Below the pieces are notes generated by a model, which ran no database searches, was not told the origin of the DNA, and saw nothing but the letters and a program-made list of their open reading frames with translations. A DNA stretch of 64,000 bases, taken from positions 124,001-188,000 of the forward strand of contig NZ_JASHKA010000003.1 of NCBI RefSeq assembly GCF_030732845.1, written 5' to 3'. This DNA comes from Roseibium sp. MMSF_3544 (lineage in GTDB: Bacteria; Pseudomonadota; Alphaproteobacteria; Rhizobiales; Stappiaceae). The translations under genes and the position numbers were made by a program. This document shows, piece after piece, positions 36,300 to 44,888 of the stretch. Each line of letters opens with the position of its first letter. Position 1 is the stretch's first letter.

Positions 36300-36446
36300 T
36301 GGCGAGACTGGATTTTTCGTCTTTCGCCTCCGCCGGCCCGCTTTTTGAGCGGCAGGATCAGCGGAAACCGCGATCCCGGGAGACGGACAATCCGGAGTGC
36401 AACACCAACCCGCCGGCGGTGCGCCAACAGGCGCTCAGGAGAATAA

Positions 36447-38144
36447 ATGACTGATTTTAATCCCTCTACCGAGGATTTTGCAGCTCTTCTTGAAGAGTCA
36501 TTCGTCCAGAACGACCTCTATGAAGGTGCCGTCGTAAAGGGCACCGTCGTCGCCATCGAAAAGGACCTCGCCGTCATCGACGTTGGTCTGAAAGTGGAAG
36601 GCCGCGTGCCGCTGAAGGAATTCGGTGCCAAGGGCCGCGACGGCGAAATGGGTGTCGGCGACGAAGTTGAAGTTTACCTGGAGCGTGTTGAAAACGCTCT
36701 CGGCGAAGCTGTTCTGTCGCGCGAAAAAGCCCGCCGCGAAGAAAGCTGGGTCCGCCTCGAAGTGGCTTTCGAAGCCAACGAAAAAGTCAATGGCCAGATC
36801 TTCAACCAGGTCAAGGGCGGGTTCACCGTCGATCTGGACGGCGCCGTTGCCTTCCTGCCGCGTTCCCAGGTGGACATCCGCCCGGTTCGCGATGTGACCC
36901 CGCTGATGCACACGCCTCAGCCGTTCCAGATCCTGAAAATGGACAAGCGCCGCGGCAACATCGTCGTGTCCCGCCGTGTCGTTCTGGAAGAAACCCGCGC
37001 CGAACAGCGTTCGGAACTGGTCCAGAGCCTGGAAGAAGGTCATACCGTGGAAGGTGTGGTCAAGAACATCACCGACTACGGTGCGTTCGTCGACCTCGGC
37101 GGCATCGATGGCCTGCTGCACGTCACCGACATCGCGTGGCGCCGCATCAACCATCCGTCGGAAGTTCTCACCATCGGCCAGACCGTCAAGGTGCAGATCA
37201 TCCGCGTCAACCAAGACACGCATCGCATCAGCCTCGGCATGAAGCAGCTTGAAACCGATCCGTGGGATGGCATCGAAGCCAAATACCCGATCGAAGCCAA
37301 GTTTGCGGGCCGCGTGACCAACATCACCGACTACGGCGCGTTCGTAGAGCTGGAGCCGGGCATCGAAGGCCTGATCCACGTGTCCGAAATGTCCTGGACC
37401 AAGAAGAACGTCCATCCGGGCAAGATCGTTTCCACTTCTCAGGAAGTCGAAGTGATGATCCTGGAAGTCGATCCGGTCAAGCGCCGCATTTCGCTTGGTC
37501 TCAAGCAGACCCTGCAGAACCCTTGGGATGCTTTCGCAGAGCAGTTCCCGATCGGCACCAACGTCGAAGGCGAAGTCAAGAACAAGACCGAGTTCGGCCT
37601 GTTCATCGGCCTCGACGGCGACGTGGACGGCATGGTTCACCTTTCCGACCTCGACTGGAACCGTCCGGGCGAGCAGGTCATCGAAGAGTACAAGAAGGGC
37701 GACATGGTCAAGGCCGTCGTTCTCGATGTCGATGTCGACAAAGAGCGTATCTCTCTCGGCATCAAGCAGCTCACCGGCGACCCGATGGAATCCGGTGCTG
37801 CCGGTGAAATGCGCAAGAACTCGGTCGTGACCTGTGAAGTCACCGAGGTCAAGGACAGCGGCCTGGACGTCAAGATCGCAGACAGCGACCTGACCGCGTT
37901 CATCCGCCGTGCGGACCTTTCGCGCGACCGGGAAGAGCAGCGTCCGGAGAAATACTCCGTTGGCGACAAGTTCGACGCGCGCATCACCCAGTTCGACAAA
38001 AAGACCCGCCGGGTCACCGTGTCGATCAAGGCGCTCGAGATCGCAGAAGAGAAGGAAGCCGTCGCTCAGTACGGTTCTTCCGACAGCGGTGCGTCGCTCG
38101 GCGACATCCTGGGTGCTGCCCTGAAGCAGCAGAACGAAGACTAA
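36447..38144 (+). CDS. rpsA: 30S ribosomal protein S1
   Basis: 565 residues with six S1/OB-fold repeats, for example GHTVEGVVKNITDYGAFVDL and AKFAGRVTNITDYGAFVELE, each followed by the GLLHVTDIAW or GLIHVSEMSW strand. It binds mRNA and helps start translation on structured leaders. A GGAG lies 5 bases before the ATG. It has its own terminator at 38177. The codon use is strongly biased towards GTC, GAA and AAG, as expected for a highly expressed gene. Confidence 0.97.
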   Translation: MTDFNPSTEDFAALLEESFVQNDLYEGAVVKGTVVAIEKDLAVIDVGLKVEGRVPLKEFGAKGRDGEMGVGDEVEVYLERVENALGEAVLSREKARREESWVRLEVAFEANEKVNGQIFNQVKGGFTVDLDGAVAFLPRSQVDIRPVRDVTPLMHTPQPFQILKMDKRRGNIVVSRRVVLEETRAEQRSELVQSLEEGHTVEGVVKNITDYGAFVDLGGIDGLLHVTDIAWRRINHPSEVLTIGQTVKVQIIRVNQDTHRISLGMKQLETDPWDGIEAKYPIEAKFAGRVTNITDYGAFVELEPGIEGLIHVSEMSWTKKNVHPGKIVSTSQEVEVMILEVDPVKRRISLGLKQTLQNPWDAFAEQFPIGTNVEGEVKNKTEFGLFIGLDGDVDGMVHLSDLDWNRPGEQVIEEYKKGDMVKAVVLDVDVDKERISLGIKQLTGDPMESGAAGEMRKNSVVTCEVTEVKDSGLDVKIADSDLTAFIRRADLSRDREEQRPEKYSVGDKFDARITQFDKKTRRVTVSIKALEIAEEKEAVAQYGSSDSGASLGDILGAALKQQNED

Positions 38145-38176
38145 GCTTTTCCGGTTTTCAAAAACCTGAAAACGCG

Positions 38177-38206
38177 AAAGCCCGGCAGACATGCCGGGCT
38201 TTTTTC
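38177..38206 (+). terminator. Rho-independent terminator of rpsA
   Basis: An 11 bp stem (AAAGCCCGGCA / TGCCGGGCTTT) with a 4-base loop, ending in a run of six T, 32 bp after the rpsA stop. It closes the core aroA-cmk-rpsA block. Confidence 0.92.
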
Positions 38207-38265
38207 GTTTCCGGCGACGTTCCGGGCAACTGGCGCCATTGTCTCTTTCGAGTGCACTTGCCCAG

Positions 38266-39186
38266 TCAGACGGTTTTGCATGATGCCGGATAGTCGAAGT
38301 CCAGCTCTTCAGTCTCGAAGTACTCCAAAACCGTCTGGATCGCCTTGTACCCAAGCGAGCTCTTGCGCACGTAAACACCTGCTTCGCGCCGTGGCATTCC
38401 GTTAAGGGAGGGCCGGATCACCAGTCCTTCGCTTTCAACCCGGCGCGCAAGTTGCAGCGGAGCCGACATGACGAACCCACCTTGCTTCACAAGCTGCAAT
38501 CCGGTGGCAAAAGATGTCGTGCGGATATCGATTATCGAGTCGATGGCCCCGTCGGTTGCACAGCTCTCCTGAATGCGTTTTTCGGTTTCCGGGTCGACCA
38601 CGAAACTCACCCAGCGATAGCCGCGAAGGTTGGACGGATCGATATGTGTTCCCTGAGCGTTCGGATCGTCCGCAGGCACGACAATTCCGTGTTCAATACT
38701 GGTCACGAATTTCACCAGGATCGCGTCATCCACCTGCTCCGGCGGGATGATGCCGAGATAGATGTCCACCTCACCGGCACAGAGCGGCCCTGCGATTTCG
38801 TGTCCCATGTCGGTTCTGACTTCCAGCTTGAGCGCCGGATATGTCTCCTTCAGAACGGTAAAAAGTCGTGCGACACAATTCAGGTGGAAGACGGGACCCG
38901 CGCCGACCCTGAGCACCGGCAGTCCGGCCGTGGTTATCGTCGAAACTTCCTCCAGGCATTGCCGGTATTCGTCCTCAATACGCAACGCCCGCTTCAAAAA
39001 CACTTTTCCTGCCGCGGTCAGTTTCATGCCGCGCCTGTCACGCTGAAACAGAACAGCACCAACCTGATGTTCCAGGTTGGCAATGCGCTTGGTAACGGAC
39101 GGTTGCGTCAGCGCCAGCTCGTCACAGGCCGCCGTCAGGGAGCTGTGACGGGCAACCGCCAGAAATGCAGTCACGTTCTTGTCCAT
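38266..39186 (-). CDS. LysR-family regulator of the sulfatase-TTT operon
   Basis: 306 residues from the ATG at 39186; the upstream frame begins with TTG and has no ribosome site. HTH at 3-60: NVTAFLAVARHSSLTAACDE then LTQPSVTKRIANLEHQVGAVLFQRD. The effector domain has GPVFHLNCVARLF and VDIYLGIIPPEQVDDAILV. The gene diverges from the sulfatase gene with a 108 bp spacer containing an AT-rich palindrome. It is the obvious candidate to control that operon in response to its substrate. Confidence 0.9.
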   Translation of the reverse strand: MDKNVTAFLAVARHSSLTAACDELALTQPSVTKRIANLEHQVGAVLFQRDRRGMKLTAAGKVFLKRALRIEDEYRQCLEEVSTITTAGLPVLRVGAGPVFHLNCVARLFTVLKETYPALKLEVRTDMGHEIAGPLCAGEVDIYLGIIPPEQVDDAILVKFVTSIEHGIVVPADDPNAQGTHIDPSNLRGYRWVSFVVDPETEKRIQESCATDGAIDSIIDIRTTSFATGLQLVKQGGFVMSAPLQLARRVESEGLVIRPSLNGMPRREAGVYVRKSSLGYKAIQTVLEYFETEELDFDYPASCKTV

Positions 39187-39209
39187 GTGATATTCTTTTT
39201 TTGAATGCA

Positions 39210-39223
39210 ATATTTCAAAATAT
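39210..39223. promoter_or_regulatory. Putative LysR box upstream of the sulfatase operon
   Basis: ATATTTCAAAATAT, 6 bp arms ATATTT/AAATAT offset by two bases, in the spacer between the divergent LysR and sulfatase genes. It fits the T-N11-A rule for LysR sites. Position and symmetry are seen; binding is inferred. Confidence 0.5.
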
Positions 39224-39294
39224 CGATTTTACAGAATATCTCAGATCAATCAATCTACCCAAGGTTCGCTACACAGAAAGCTTTGGGAGGAGCA

Positions 39295-40902
39295 ATGCGG
39301 ACGGTCTTCGTACTGTTTGACTCGCTTAATCGACTGGCGCTCGGCACCTATGGCGGCACTGCTGTCCAGACACCGAACTTTGACAGGTTCGCCCGCCGGG
39401 CCGTTACCTTCGACAAGCATTATGTCGGCAGCCTGCCCTGCATGCCGGCGCGGCGCGACATGCACACCGGCCGGCTCAATTTCATGCACAGGCATTGGGG
39501 GCCGCTAGAACCTTTTGACGAAAGCTTTGCAAAGATCCTGAGCAGCGCCGGTGTCTATACGCACCTGGTGTCCGATCATCTCCATTATTTCGAAGACGGC
39601 GGCTGGGGCTATGCCAATGCTTTTGACAGCTGGGATTTCATTCGCGGCCAGGAATACGATGCCCTGAAGGCGCTCGCATCGCCGCCCATCGAACGCTACA
39701 AGCAAAAATTCGATCCGCGCCACTATCCGCTGGAAAGCCTGAACGGCGGCAACGTCACGAGGCGTTCGTCGTCAAAAGTTGCCTGGAAAAGATCCCGCGC
39801 CGCCATTTCGCACGATTTTCTGAAAGAAGAAGCCGATTTTCCAACGGCCAAGTGCTTCGCTTCGGCCTTGGAATTTCTTGAGCTGAATGCGAACGCGGAC
39901 AACTGGTTCCTTCAGCTTGAATGCTTCGATCCCCATGAACCATTCGTCGCGCCAGAGCGCTTCAAGGAAGCCTACAGTAGCGGCTACAACGGAAAGATCC
40001 TGGATTGGCCGCACTACGAAAAGGTGACCAACTCCAGCCAGGAAATTGCCGAGATCCGCGGAAACTATGCCGCGCTGGTGGCGATGTGCGACGAGTATTT
40101 CGGCAAATTGCTGGATCACTTCGATGCCAACAACCTGTGGGACGACACCTGTCTGATCCTGACGACGGACCACGGTTTTCTTTTGTCGGAACATGAGTGG
40201 TGGGGCAAGAACCGGATGCCCTACTATGAGGAGATCTCTCACATCCCGCTCATGATCTGGCACCCCGGGCACGCGAGCCGGGCTGGTTCGCGGCGCAAGA
40301 ACCTGACGCAGACGCCGGATCTCATGCCAACCATTCTGGAGATCCACGGCTGCCGGGTTCCTCCCAGCGTGACCGGTGCATCGCTAACGCCAATGCTGGC
40401 AAGTGATGCACCGGTTCATCAAAGTGTCGCGCTGGGAATGTTTTCAGGGCCGGTCTGCGTCACCGACGGACGGTACAGCTATTTCCGTTATCCTGAGGAT
40501 CTGTCGGGGGAAAATCTTAACCTCTACACATTGATGCCGACCCATCTGGCATCCCATTTCGACATCAGCGAACTGAAGACGTGTGAACTCGCCGGGCCGT
40601 TCGATTTTACGAAGGGTGCTCCTGTCTTGAGGGTGCGCCTGGATCCGAAGAATACCCAGGTCGGCAACGACGGACAGACACTTGAGGACTGCGCGTCGGT
40701 GCTGTTCGACCTTGAAGCCGATCCCGGGCAAACAACACCGCTTTCGGACGACGCCACCATCAAACGGCTCACGGAACGAATTCACTTTCATTTTTCAGAA
40801 CATGACGCTCCCCCGGAGCTGTACGCGCATTTCAGTCTCGACAGTCGCAGCACCCCGCGTTTCGACACCGGCAACACGGAAGGCCGGCAGCAAACCCGTT
40901 AG
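39295..40902 (+). CDS. Sulfatase-family hydrolase (formylglycine type)
   Basis: 535 residues from the ATG at 39295, with GGGAGGAG just upstream; the frame is open earlier but without a ribosome site. Type I sulfatase landmarks: Asp9 in VLFDSLNRL for the metal, the active-site Cys49 in LPCMPARRDMHTG (C-x-P-A-R, the residue converted to formylglycine), and the metal DH in LTTDHGFLLSEH, followed by WWGKNRMPYYEE and HIPLMIW. No signal peptide, so a cytoplasmic enzyme that acts on an imported compound. Phosphonate- or phosphate-ester hydrolases share this fold. The formylglycine-generating enzyme is not in the window. First gene of an operon with a TctABC importer. Confidence 0.9.
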   Translation: MRTVFVLFDSLNRLALGTYGGTAVQTPNFDRFARRAVTFDKHYVGSLPCMPARRDMHTGRLNFMHRHWGPLEPFDESFAKILSSAGVYTHLVSDHLHYFEDGGWGYANAFDSWDFIRGQEYDALKALASPPIERYKQKFDPRHYPLESLNGGNVTRRSSSKVAWKRSRAAISHDFLKEEADFPTAKCFASALEFLELNANADNWFLQLECFDPHEPFVAPERFKEAYSSGYNGKILDWPHYEKVTNSSQEIAEIRGNYAALVAMCDEYFGKLLDHFDANNLWDDTCLILTTDHGFLLSEHEWWGKNRMPYYEEISHIPLMIWHPGHASRAGSRRKNLTQTPDLMPTILEIHGCRVPPSVTGASLTPMLASDAPVHQSVALGMFSGPVCVTDGRYSYFRYPEDLSGENLNLYTLMPTHLASHFDISELKTCELAGPFDFTKGAPVLRVRLDPKNTQVGNDGQTLEDCASVLFDLEADPGQTTPLSDDATIKRLTERIHFHFSEHDAPPELYAHFSLDSRSTPRFDTGNTEGRQQTR

Positions 40903-40914
40903 CAGGAGGAAAAC

Positions 40915-41916
40915 ATGACACTCAAAAAACTCGTGAAATCAATCGCGGCAACCGCGGCGATTGTCGCCGCCACCACAAGCACTTCCCTGGCCGAGTTTCC
41001 CGAGCGGACAATCGAGCTGATACACCCCTGGGGTCCAGGAAACGCGATGTCCGTCAGCCAGCTCATTGCCAAGGCAATGGGAGAGGAACTGGGTGTCGAC
41101 ATGCCGGTGATCTCGACCCCTGGAGCAGCAGGGACAAAGGGCCAGAAGACAGCGATGTCGCGCCCGGCTGATGGATATACGGTCTTTGACGGTTATGTCG
41201 CACCACTGGTGTTGCAACCGATCCTGGGAAATGCGGACTGGACATATAGCGACTACAAGCCCTTGCACGCCGCCGTTTCGAACGCCTTTGCGATCGGTGG
41301 CCGCGTCGATGAGACACGCTGGTCCAACTTCGAGGAAATGATGGAATATGGCAGGGAGCATCCCGGTGAGCTGCGTTACTCCTCCGGGTCACGCAACAAC
41401 CTGCCGCACATGGTCATTGCGAAAGTTCTGCAATCCTATGGGGTCGTCGCACAGAACGTGCCCTATACGCAGGATGGCAATGCGGTGAAGGATCTCAAAT
41501 CTGGTGTTCTGGATTTTTCGTTCATCAATGTCGGGAACTACATTCAGGATAAATCGGCATTCAACATCATGCTCGTGCTTTCCGAGCTTCCCGGTGCAAA
41601 GGCTTCCTATGACGGTGCACCCAGCATTGCGGATCTCGACATAGATCTCGGCCTTTCCGGATTGGCACCGATGGGCTGGACTTGGTGGATCATCCACAAA
41701 GACACTCCGGATGAGGTGACCGACAAACTCCGTACCGCCATGGCCGCGGCGATGAAACGGGAAGATGTTCGTGCTGCTATCGAAAAGGTCGGGTTTGTTC
41801 CGCTCGATTGGGATCATACCGAATACGACGCGGTTGTCGGTCCCGTGCTCGACCAGCTTTCGGCCATGGGCAACGCCCTTAAGTGGGAAGAAGAAGAACT
41901 CAAGAAGCTGAACTGA
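40915..41916 (+). CDS. TctC/Bug-type substrate-binding protein
   Basis: 333 residues. Signal peptide KLVKSIAATAAIVAATTSTS ending near SLAEF. The mature protein opens FPERTIELIHPWGPGNAM, the conserved Bug-family start, then GAAGTKGQKTAMSRPADGYT. A strong AGGAGGAAA ribosome site precedes it. In TTT systems this protein delivers a carboxylate or related anion to the TctAB membrane pair. It follows the sulfatase by 12 bp, so the solute could be a sulfated or sulfonated organic acid. Confidence 0.92.
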   Translation: MTLKKLVKSIAATAAIVAATTSTSLAEFPERTIELIHPWGPGNAMSVSQLIAKAMGEELGVDMPVISTPGAAGTKGQKTAMSRPADGYTVFDGYVAPLVLQPILGNADWTYSDYKPLHAAVSNAFAIGGRVDETRWSNFEEMMEYGREHPGELRYSSGSRNNLPHMVIAKVLQSYGVVAQNVPYTQDGNAVKDLKSGVLDFSFINVGNYIQDKSAFNIMLVLSELPGAKASYDGAPSIADLDIDLGLSGLAPMGWTWWIIHKDTPDEVTDKLRTAMAAAMKREDVRAAIEKVGFVPLDWDHTEYDAVVGPVLDQLSAMGNALKWEEEELKKLN

Positions 41917-41930
41917 AAGCGACCACGGCG

Positions 41931-42413
41931 ATGACTTCAAAAACGCTGACCCTGCTGGTTGCGGCCTTCTTTGCGATCATCGTCGTGATTGTCTTCCAGC
42001 AAATTCATACATCCATGCACGAACAGGGGATCGCCAGCGGCGGTCCCTACGATAATGCCGCCGCCTATCCAAGGGCGATCGCGATCATCATATCCGGACT
42101 GGTACTGCTGCAGGTGCTGATGGAACTGGTGTCCGGCTCCCGGGAAAGAATTCCGCTTTCACCGGCATCGCTCAAAAGGGCTGTCGGCCTGCTCGTCGTT
42201 TTCGCCATCTATCTGGGGTGCCTCGGCTGGCTCGGCTATCACCTGACCACCTCACCGATGGTCTTTGCGGTGATGTATATCTGCGGTGCCCGGCAAATCG
42301 GAAAGATGCTCGTGGCCGCGCTTGCAATGTCCTTCGGTTTCGCCTTCGTTTTCGAGAGATTTCTCAACGTTGTGCTGCCGGGCGGCGTCTTCAACCTCAA
42401 CATTCCCTGGTAG
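41931..42413 (+). CDS. Tripartite tricarboxylate transporter small subunit (TctB-type)
   Basis: 160 residues from the ATG at 41931. Four predicted membrane helices: SKTLTLLVAAFFAIIVVIVF, AIAIIISGLVLLQVLMEL, AVGLLVVFAIYLGCLGWLGY and a final one ending in PGGVFNLNIPW. The spacing GGPYDNAAAYPR between helix 1 and 2 is the usual TctB feature. It lies between the binding protein and TctA genes with short gaps. Confidence 0.9.
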   Translation: MTSKTLTLLVAAFFAIIVVIVFQQIHTSMHEQGIASGGPYDNAAAYPRAIAIIISGLVLLQVLMELVSGSRERIPLSPASLKRAVGLLVVFAIYLGCLGWLGYHLTTSPMVFAVMYICGARQIGKMLVAALAMSFGFAFVFERFLNVVLPGGVFNLNIPW

Positions 42414-42420
42414 GACGCCG

Positions 42421-43929
42421 ATGCTGTTTGAGTCACTTGTTGCAGGATTTCAGCTCTTTCTGACTCCTATGGCCATCGGCCTGACCTTTGTCGGAATTCT
42501 CATCGGCCTTTTGGTCGGCGCCATGCCGGGCCTTGGCCCGCTGATGGGAATTATCCTGCTGTTGCCCGTTGCGATCGGATTGCCTCCGCTCGCGGCCATG
42601 GGATTTCTGATCGCGATTTTTGTCGGCGGTTCCTGCGGCGGCTCGATATCCGCGATCCTTCTGCGTATCCCGGGAACGCCGCTGGCGGCCGCCACCCTGT
42701 TCGACGGTTATCCGATGGCCCAGAAAGGACGAGCCGCCGATGCGATCGGTATCGCTATCTCGGCGTCTGCGATTGGTGGGTTGATCGGCGGCGTGGTCTT
42801 GATCGTGGCATCGCCGTTGCTCGCAAAATTCGCAAGCGGCTTTGCTCCACCCGAATACGCGATGCTCGCCATAACTGGGCTCTTTGCGATTGCGATCATT
42901 TCCGGTGGTTCGCTCGTCAAGGGGCTGATTTCCGGCTGCTTCGGCCTCCTGCTTGCCACCATCGGCACGGATGAGTTTTCGACGGGCTATAGGTTTACAT
43001 TCGACTCGCACCACATGCTCAACGGCTTCCATATCGTCGCCGTGGTCGTTGGCCTATTTGCGATTTCAGAGATGGTTCACCAGATCGCGGGCAACGGTCT
43101 CTTGAAAAAGCCCGACATCAACGTGGAACGTCCCGGCTTCGGATCGTTGTTCAAGACGCTGAGGCACTGGGTCAACCTGCTTCGATCTTCGGGCATAGGA
43201 GTGTTCTTCGGCGCGCTGCCAGGCGCTGGTGGTGTCATCAGTTCGTTCACGTCCTACGCGATCGCGAAGGCCGCCGCCAAACCGGAGGAGCGATATGGTG
43301 AGGGTGCCGAAGGCGGCATTGTCGCAACGGAAAGCGCAAACAATGCAACCGTCGGCGGAACTCTTGTTCCGTCACTGGCGCTCGGCATCCCGGGAGACGC
43401 GTCATCGGCGATGTTGCTGGGCGCGCTGCTGATCCTCGGCTTTGTTCCCGGGCCGATCCTGTTCGAACAGCAACCAGAGTTCGTCGGCGGTATTTTTCTT
43501 GTCTATATGGCCTCCAACATCTTCCTGCTGATCGCAGGCATCCTCGCGACCCCGTTTTTTGTCTACGTTCTGAGAATTCCGAAGTTCTACCTGATCCCGG
43601 TCATTCTCATTCTTTGCTCCATCGGCACCTTTGCACTTCAGGCATCCGTATTCGACCTCATGGTGATGTTCGGCTTCGGTCTGGTCGGCATTCTGTTTCG
43701 GGCCGCGAACTTTCCGCTGGCCCCGATCGTGATCGGTATCATCCTGGGTCCGATCCTGGAGAGCAACCTGCGCCGCGCGTTGCTGATTTCCCGGGAAGGT
43801 TACTGGATCTTTGTCGACCGGCCTGTCTCCGCAACGCTGGTTGCCGTGAATGTACTTCTTGTGATCGGCGCGCTTGTTTACGCCTACAGGAAGCGGCACA
43901 AACTCTTTTCAAGAGCAGAAGAGGCATAG
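42421..43929 (+). CDS. Tripartite tricarboxylate transporter large subunit (TctA-type)
   Basis: 502 residues from the ATG at 42421. About twelve membrane helices with the TctA family motifs: LVGAMPGLGPLMGIILLLPV in the first third, GSCGGSISAILLRIPGTPLA (GGxxxAILxxxPGTP), and in the second half the repeat GALPGAGGVISSFTSYAIAK with LALGIPGDASSAMLLGAL. It is the main permease of the importer. Last gene of the operon. Confidence 0.94.
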   Translation: MLFESLVAGFQLFLTPMAIGLTFVGILIGLLVGAMPGLGPLMGIILLLPVAIGLPPLAAMGFLIAIFVGGSCGGSISAILLRIPGTPLAAATLFDGYPMAQKGRAADAIGIAISASAIGGLIGGVVLIVASPLLAKFASGFAPPEYAMLAITGLFAIAIISGGSLVKGLISGCFGLLLATIGTDEFSTGYRFTFDSHHMLNGFHIVAVVVGLFAISEMVHQIAGNGLLKKPDINVERPGFGSLFKTLRHWVNLLRSSGIGVFFGALPGAGGVISSFTSYAIAKAAAKPEERYGEGAEGGIVATESANNATVGGTLVPSLALGIPGDASSAMLLGALLILGFVPGPILFEQQPEFVGGIFLVYMASNIFLLIAGILATPFFVYVLRIPKFYLIPVILILCSIGTFALQASVFDLMVMFGFGLVGILFRAANFPLAPIVIGIILGPILESNLRRALLISREGYWIFVDRPVSATLVAVNVLLVIGALVYAYRKRHKLFSRAEEA

Positions 43930-44089
43930 GATCATGTCTCTTCGGCCTTGCGCCACTGCCGCGCCAGGTCTGCGTAATTCGGCCAAGCTTTACATTTTAA
44001 CCCGGTGCTTTACGCTGGCTTGCACGACGAGCACCCGCCCAACCCATGCGGCCTCAACACTCACCTCCAGACAGAATTGCGATAGCACC

Positions 44090-44518
44090 ATGACCGAAGC
44101 CAAGGCCGGCGACACGGTTCGACTTCACTACAAGGGCACGCTGGATGACGGTTCCGTCTTCGACAGTTCCGAAGGCCGGGAGCCGCTTGAGTTCACCGTC
44201 GGATCGGGCCAGATCATTCCGGGCCTCGACCGGGCCATCCCGGGCATGAAGGTCGGAGATGAAAAAACCGTCCGGATCGAAGCCGAGGACGCCTATGGAC
44301 CGATCAATCTGGAAGCCAGGCAATCGGTCCCCCGCTCCAACATTCCTGACAGTGTTCCGCTGGAGATCGGACTTCAGCTCCAGGCGCAAACGGAAAACGG
44401 CCAGACCATGACCGTCACCGTCGCAGAGTTTTCCGATGAGGAAGTCGTGCTGGATGCCAACCATCCACTGGCAGGTCAGGCTCTGACCTTCGAAATCCAG
44501 ATCACAGGGATCAACTGA
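44090..44518 (+). CDS. FKBP-type peptidyl-prolyl isomerase (SlyD-like)
   Basis: 142 residues from the ATG at 44090 (MTEAKAGD). FKBP domain start VRLHYKGTLDDGSVFDSSEG, then the insert-in-flap region with VGDEKTVRIEAEDAYGP, the SlyD arrangement (FKBP plus IF domain). The His-rich metal-binding tail of SlyD is absent. A folding helper in the cytoplasm. It lies 160 bp after tctA, so it may have its own promoter. Confidence 0.92.
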   Translation: MTEAKAGDTVRLHYKGTLDDGSVFDSSEGREPLEFTVGSGQIIPGLDRAIPGMKVGDEKTVRIEAEDAYGPINLEARQSVPRSNIPDSVPLEIGLQLQAQTENGQTMTVTVAEFSDEEVVLDANHPLAGQALTFEIQITGIN

Positions 44519-44888
44519 TCTTAAGCGGAACCGCGGCTGAGCGTCCGCGTTCGCGCGACTAATGCTGACATTTGGGGTCTGGGTTTTTGCGGAAAACTTC
44601 GACCTCATCGTGAGGAGCCGCTTAGCGGCGTCTCGAAGGATGGGCGGCAGGCTCAAGTATCCGTGGCATCCTTCGAGACGGACCTCGCGGTCCTCCTCAG
44701 GATGAGGCAAGAGGCAATATGGGCTAAGTGATTTTTGGCGCCGCCTAACTAATCGCCAAAAGGTGTCAAGGTCCCGGATCGGGTGTTGGACTGCCAAGAA
44801 AAGGGTGGTGCAAGTTCGGTGTAGACCCTGACACCGATATGTTTCTCGCCTCGAAAGCCGTTGAAATCGGACTTGCCGAACCTCCGAC
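44519..44888. other. Intergenic region holding a large palindromic repeat
   Basis: 370 bp between the FKBP gene and the convergent MFS gene. It contains the palindromic element at 44603-44707 and otherwise nothing recognisable. Confidence 0.6.
44603..44707. repeat. Large imperfect inverted repeat, REP/BIME-like element
   Basis: Arm 1 starts CCTCATCGTGAGGAGCCGC and ends GTCTCGAAGGATG (44603-44642); arm 2 (44667-44707) is nearly its reverse complement, ending CTCAGGATGAGG. The arms are about 40 bp, the centre about 24 bp. The CTCATCxTGAGGAGC pattern recurs as dispersed intergenic repeats in alphaproteobacterial genomes. In RNA it would fold into a long hairpin that can end or protect either convergent transcript. 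Confidence 0.75.

Noticed and set aside
36498-38378. 626-codon open frame antisense to rpsA
   Set aside because: It arises from the codon bias of the ribosomal gene; it has no family resemblance, starts without a ribosome site and runs fully across a recognised S1 gene and its terminator.
39205-39294. N-terminal extension of the sulfatase from 39205
   Set aside because: It includes the LysR-type palindrome and promoter region, and the GGGAGGAG ribosome site belongs to the ATG at 39295.
44749-44888. Possible fragment of another gene before the MFS stop
   Set aside because: No frame of useful length or similarity was found between the palindromic repeat and the MFS stop codon.
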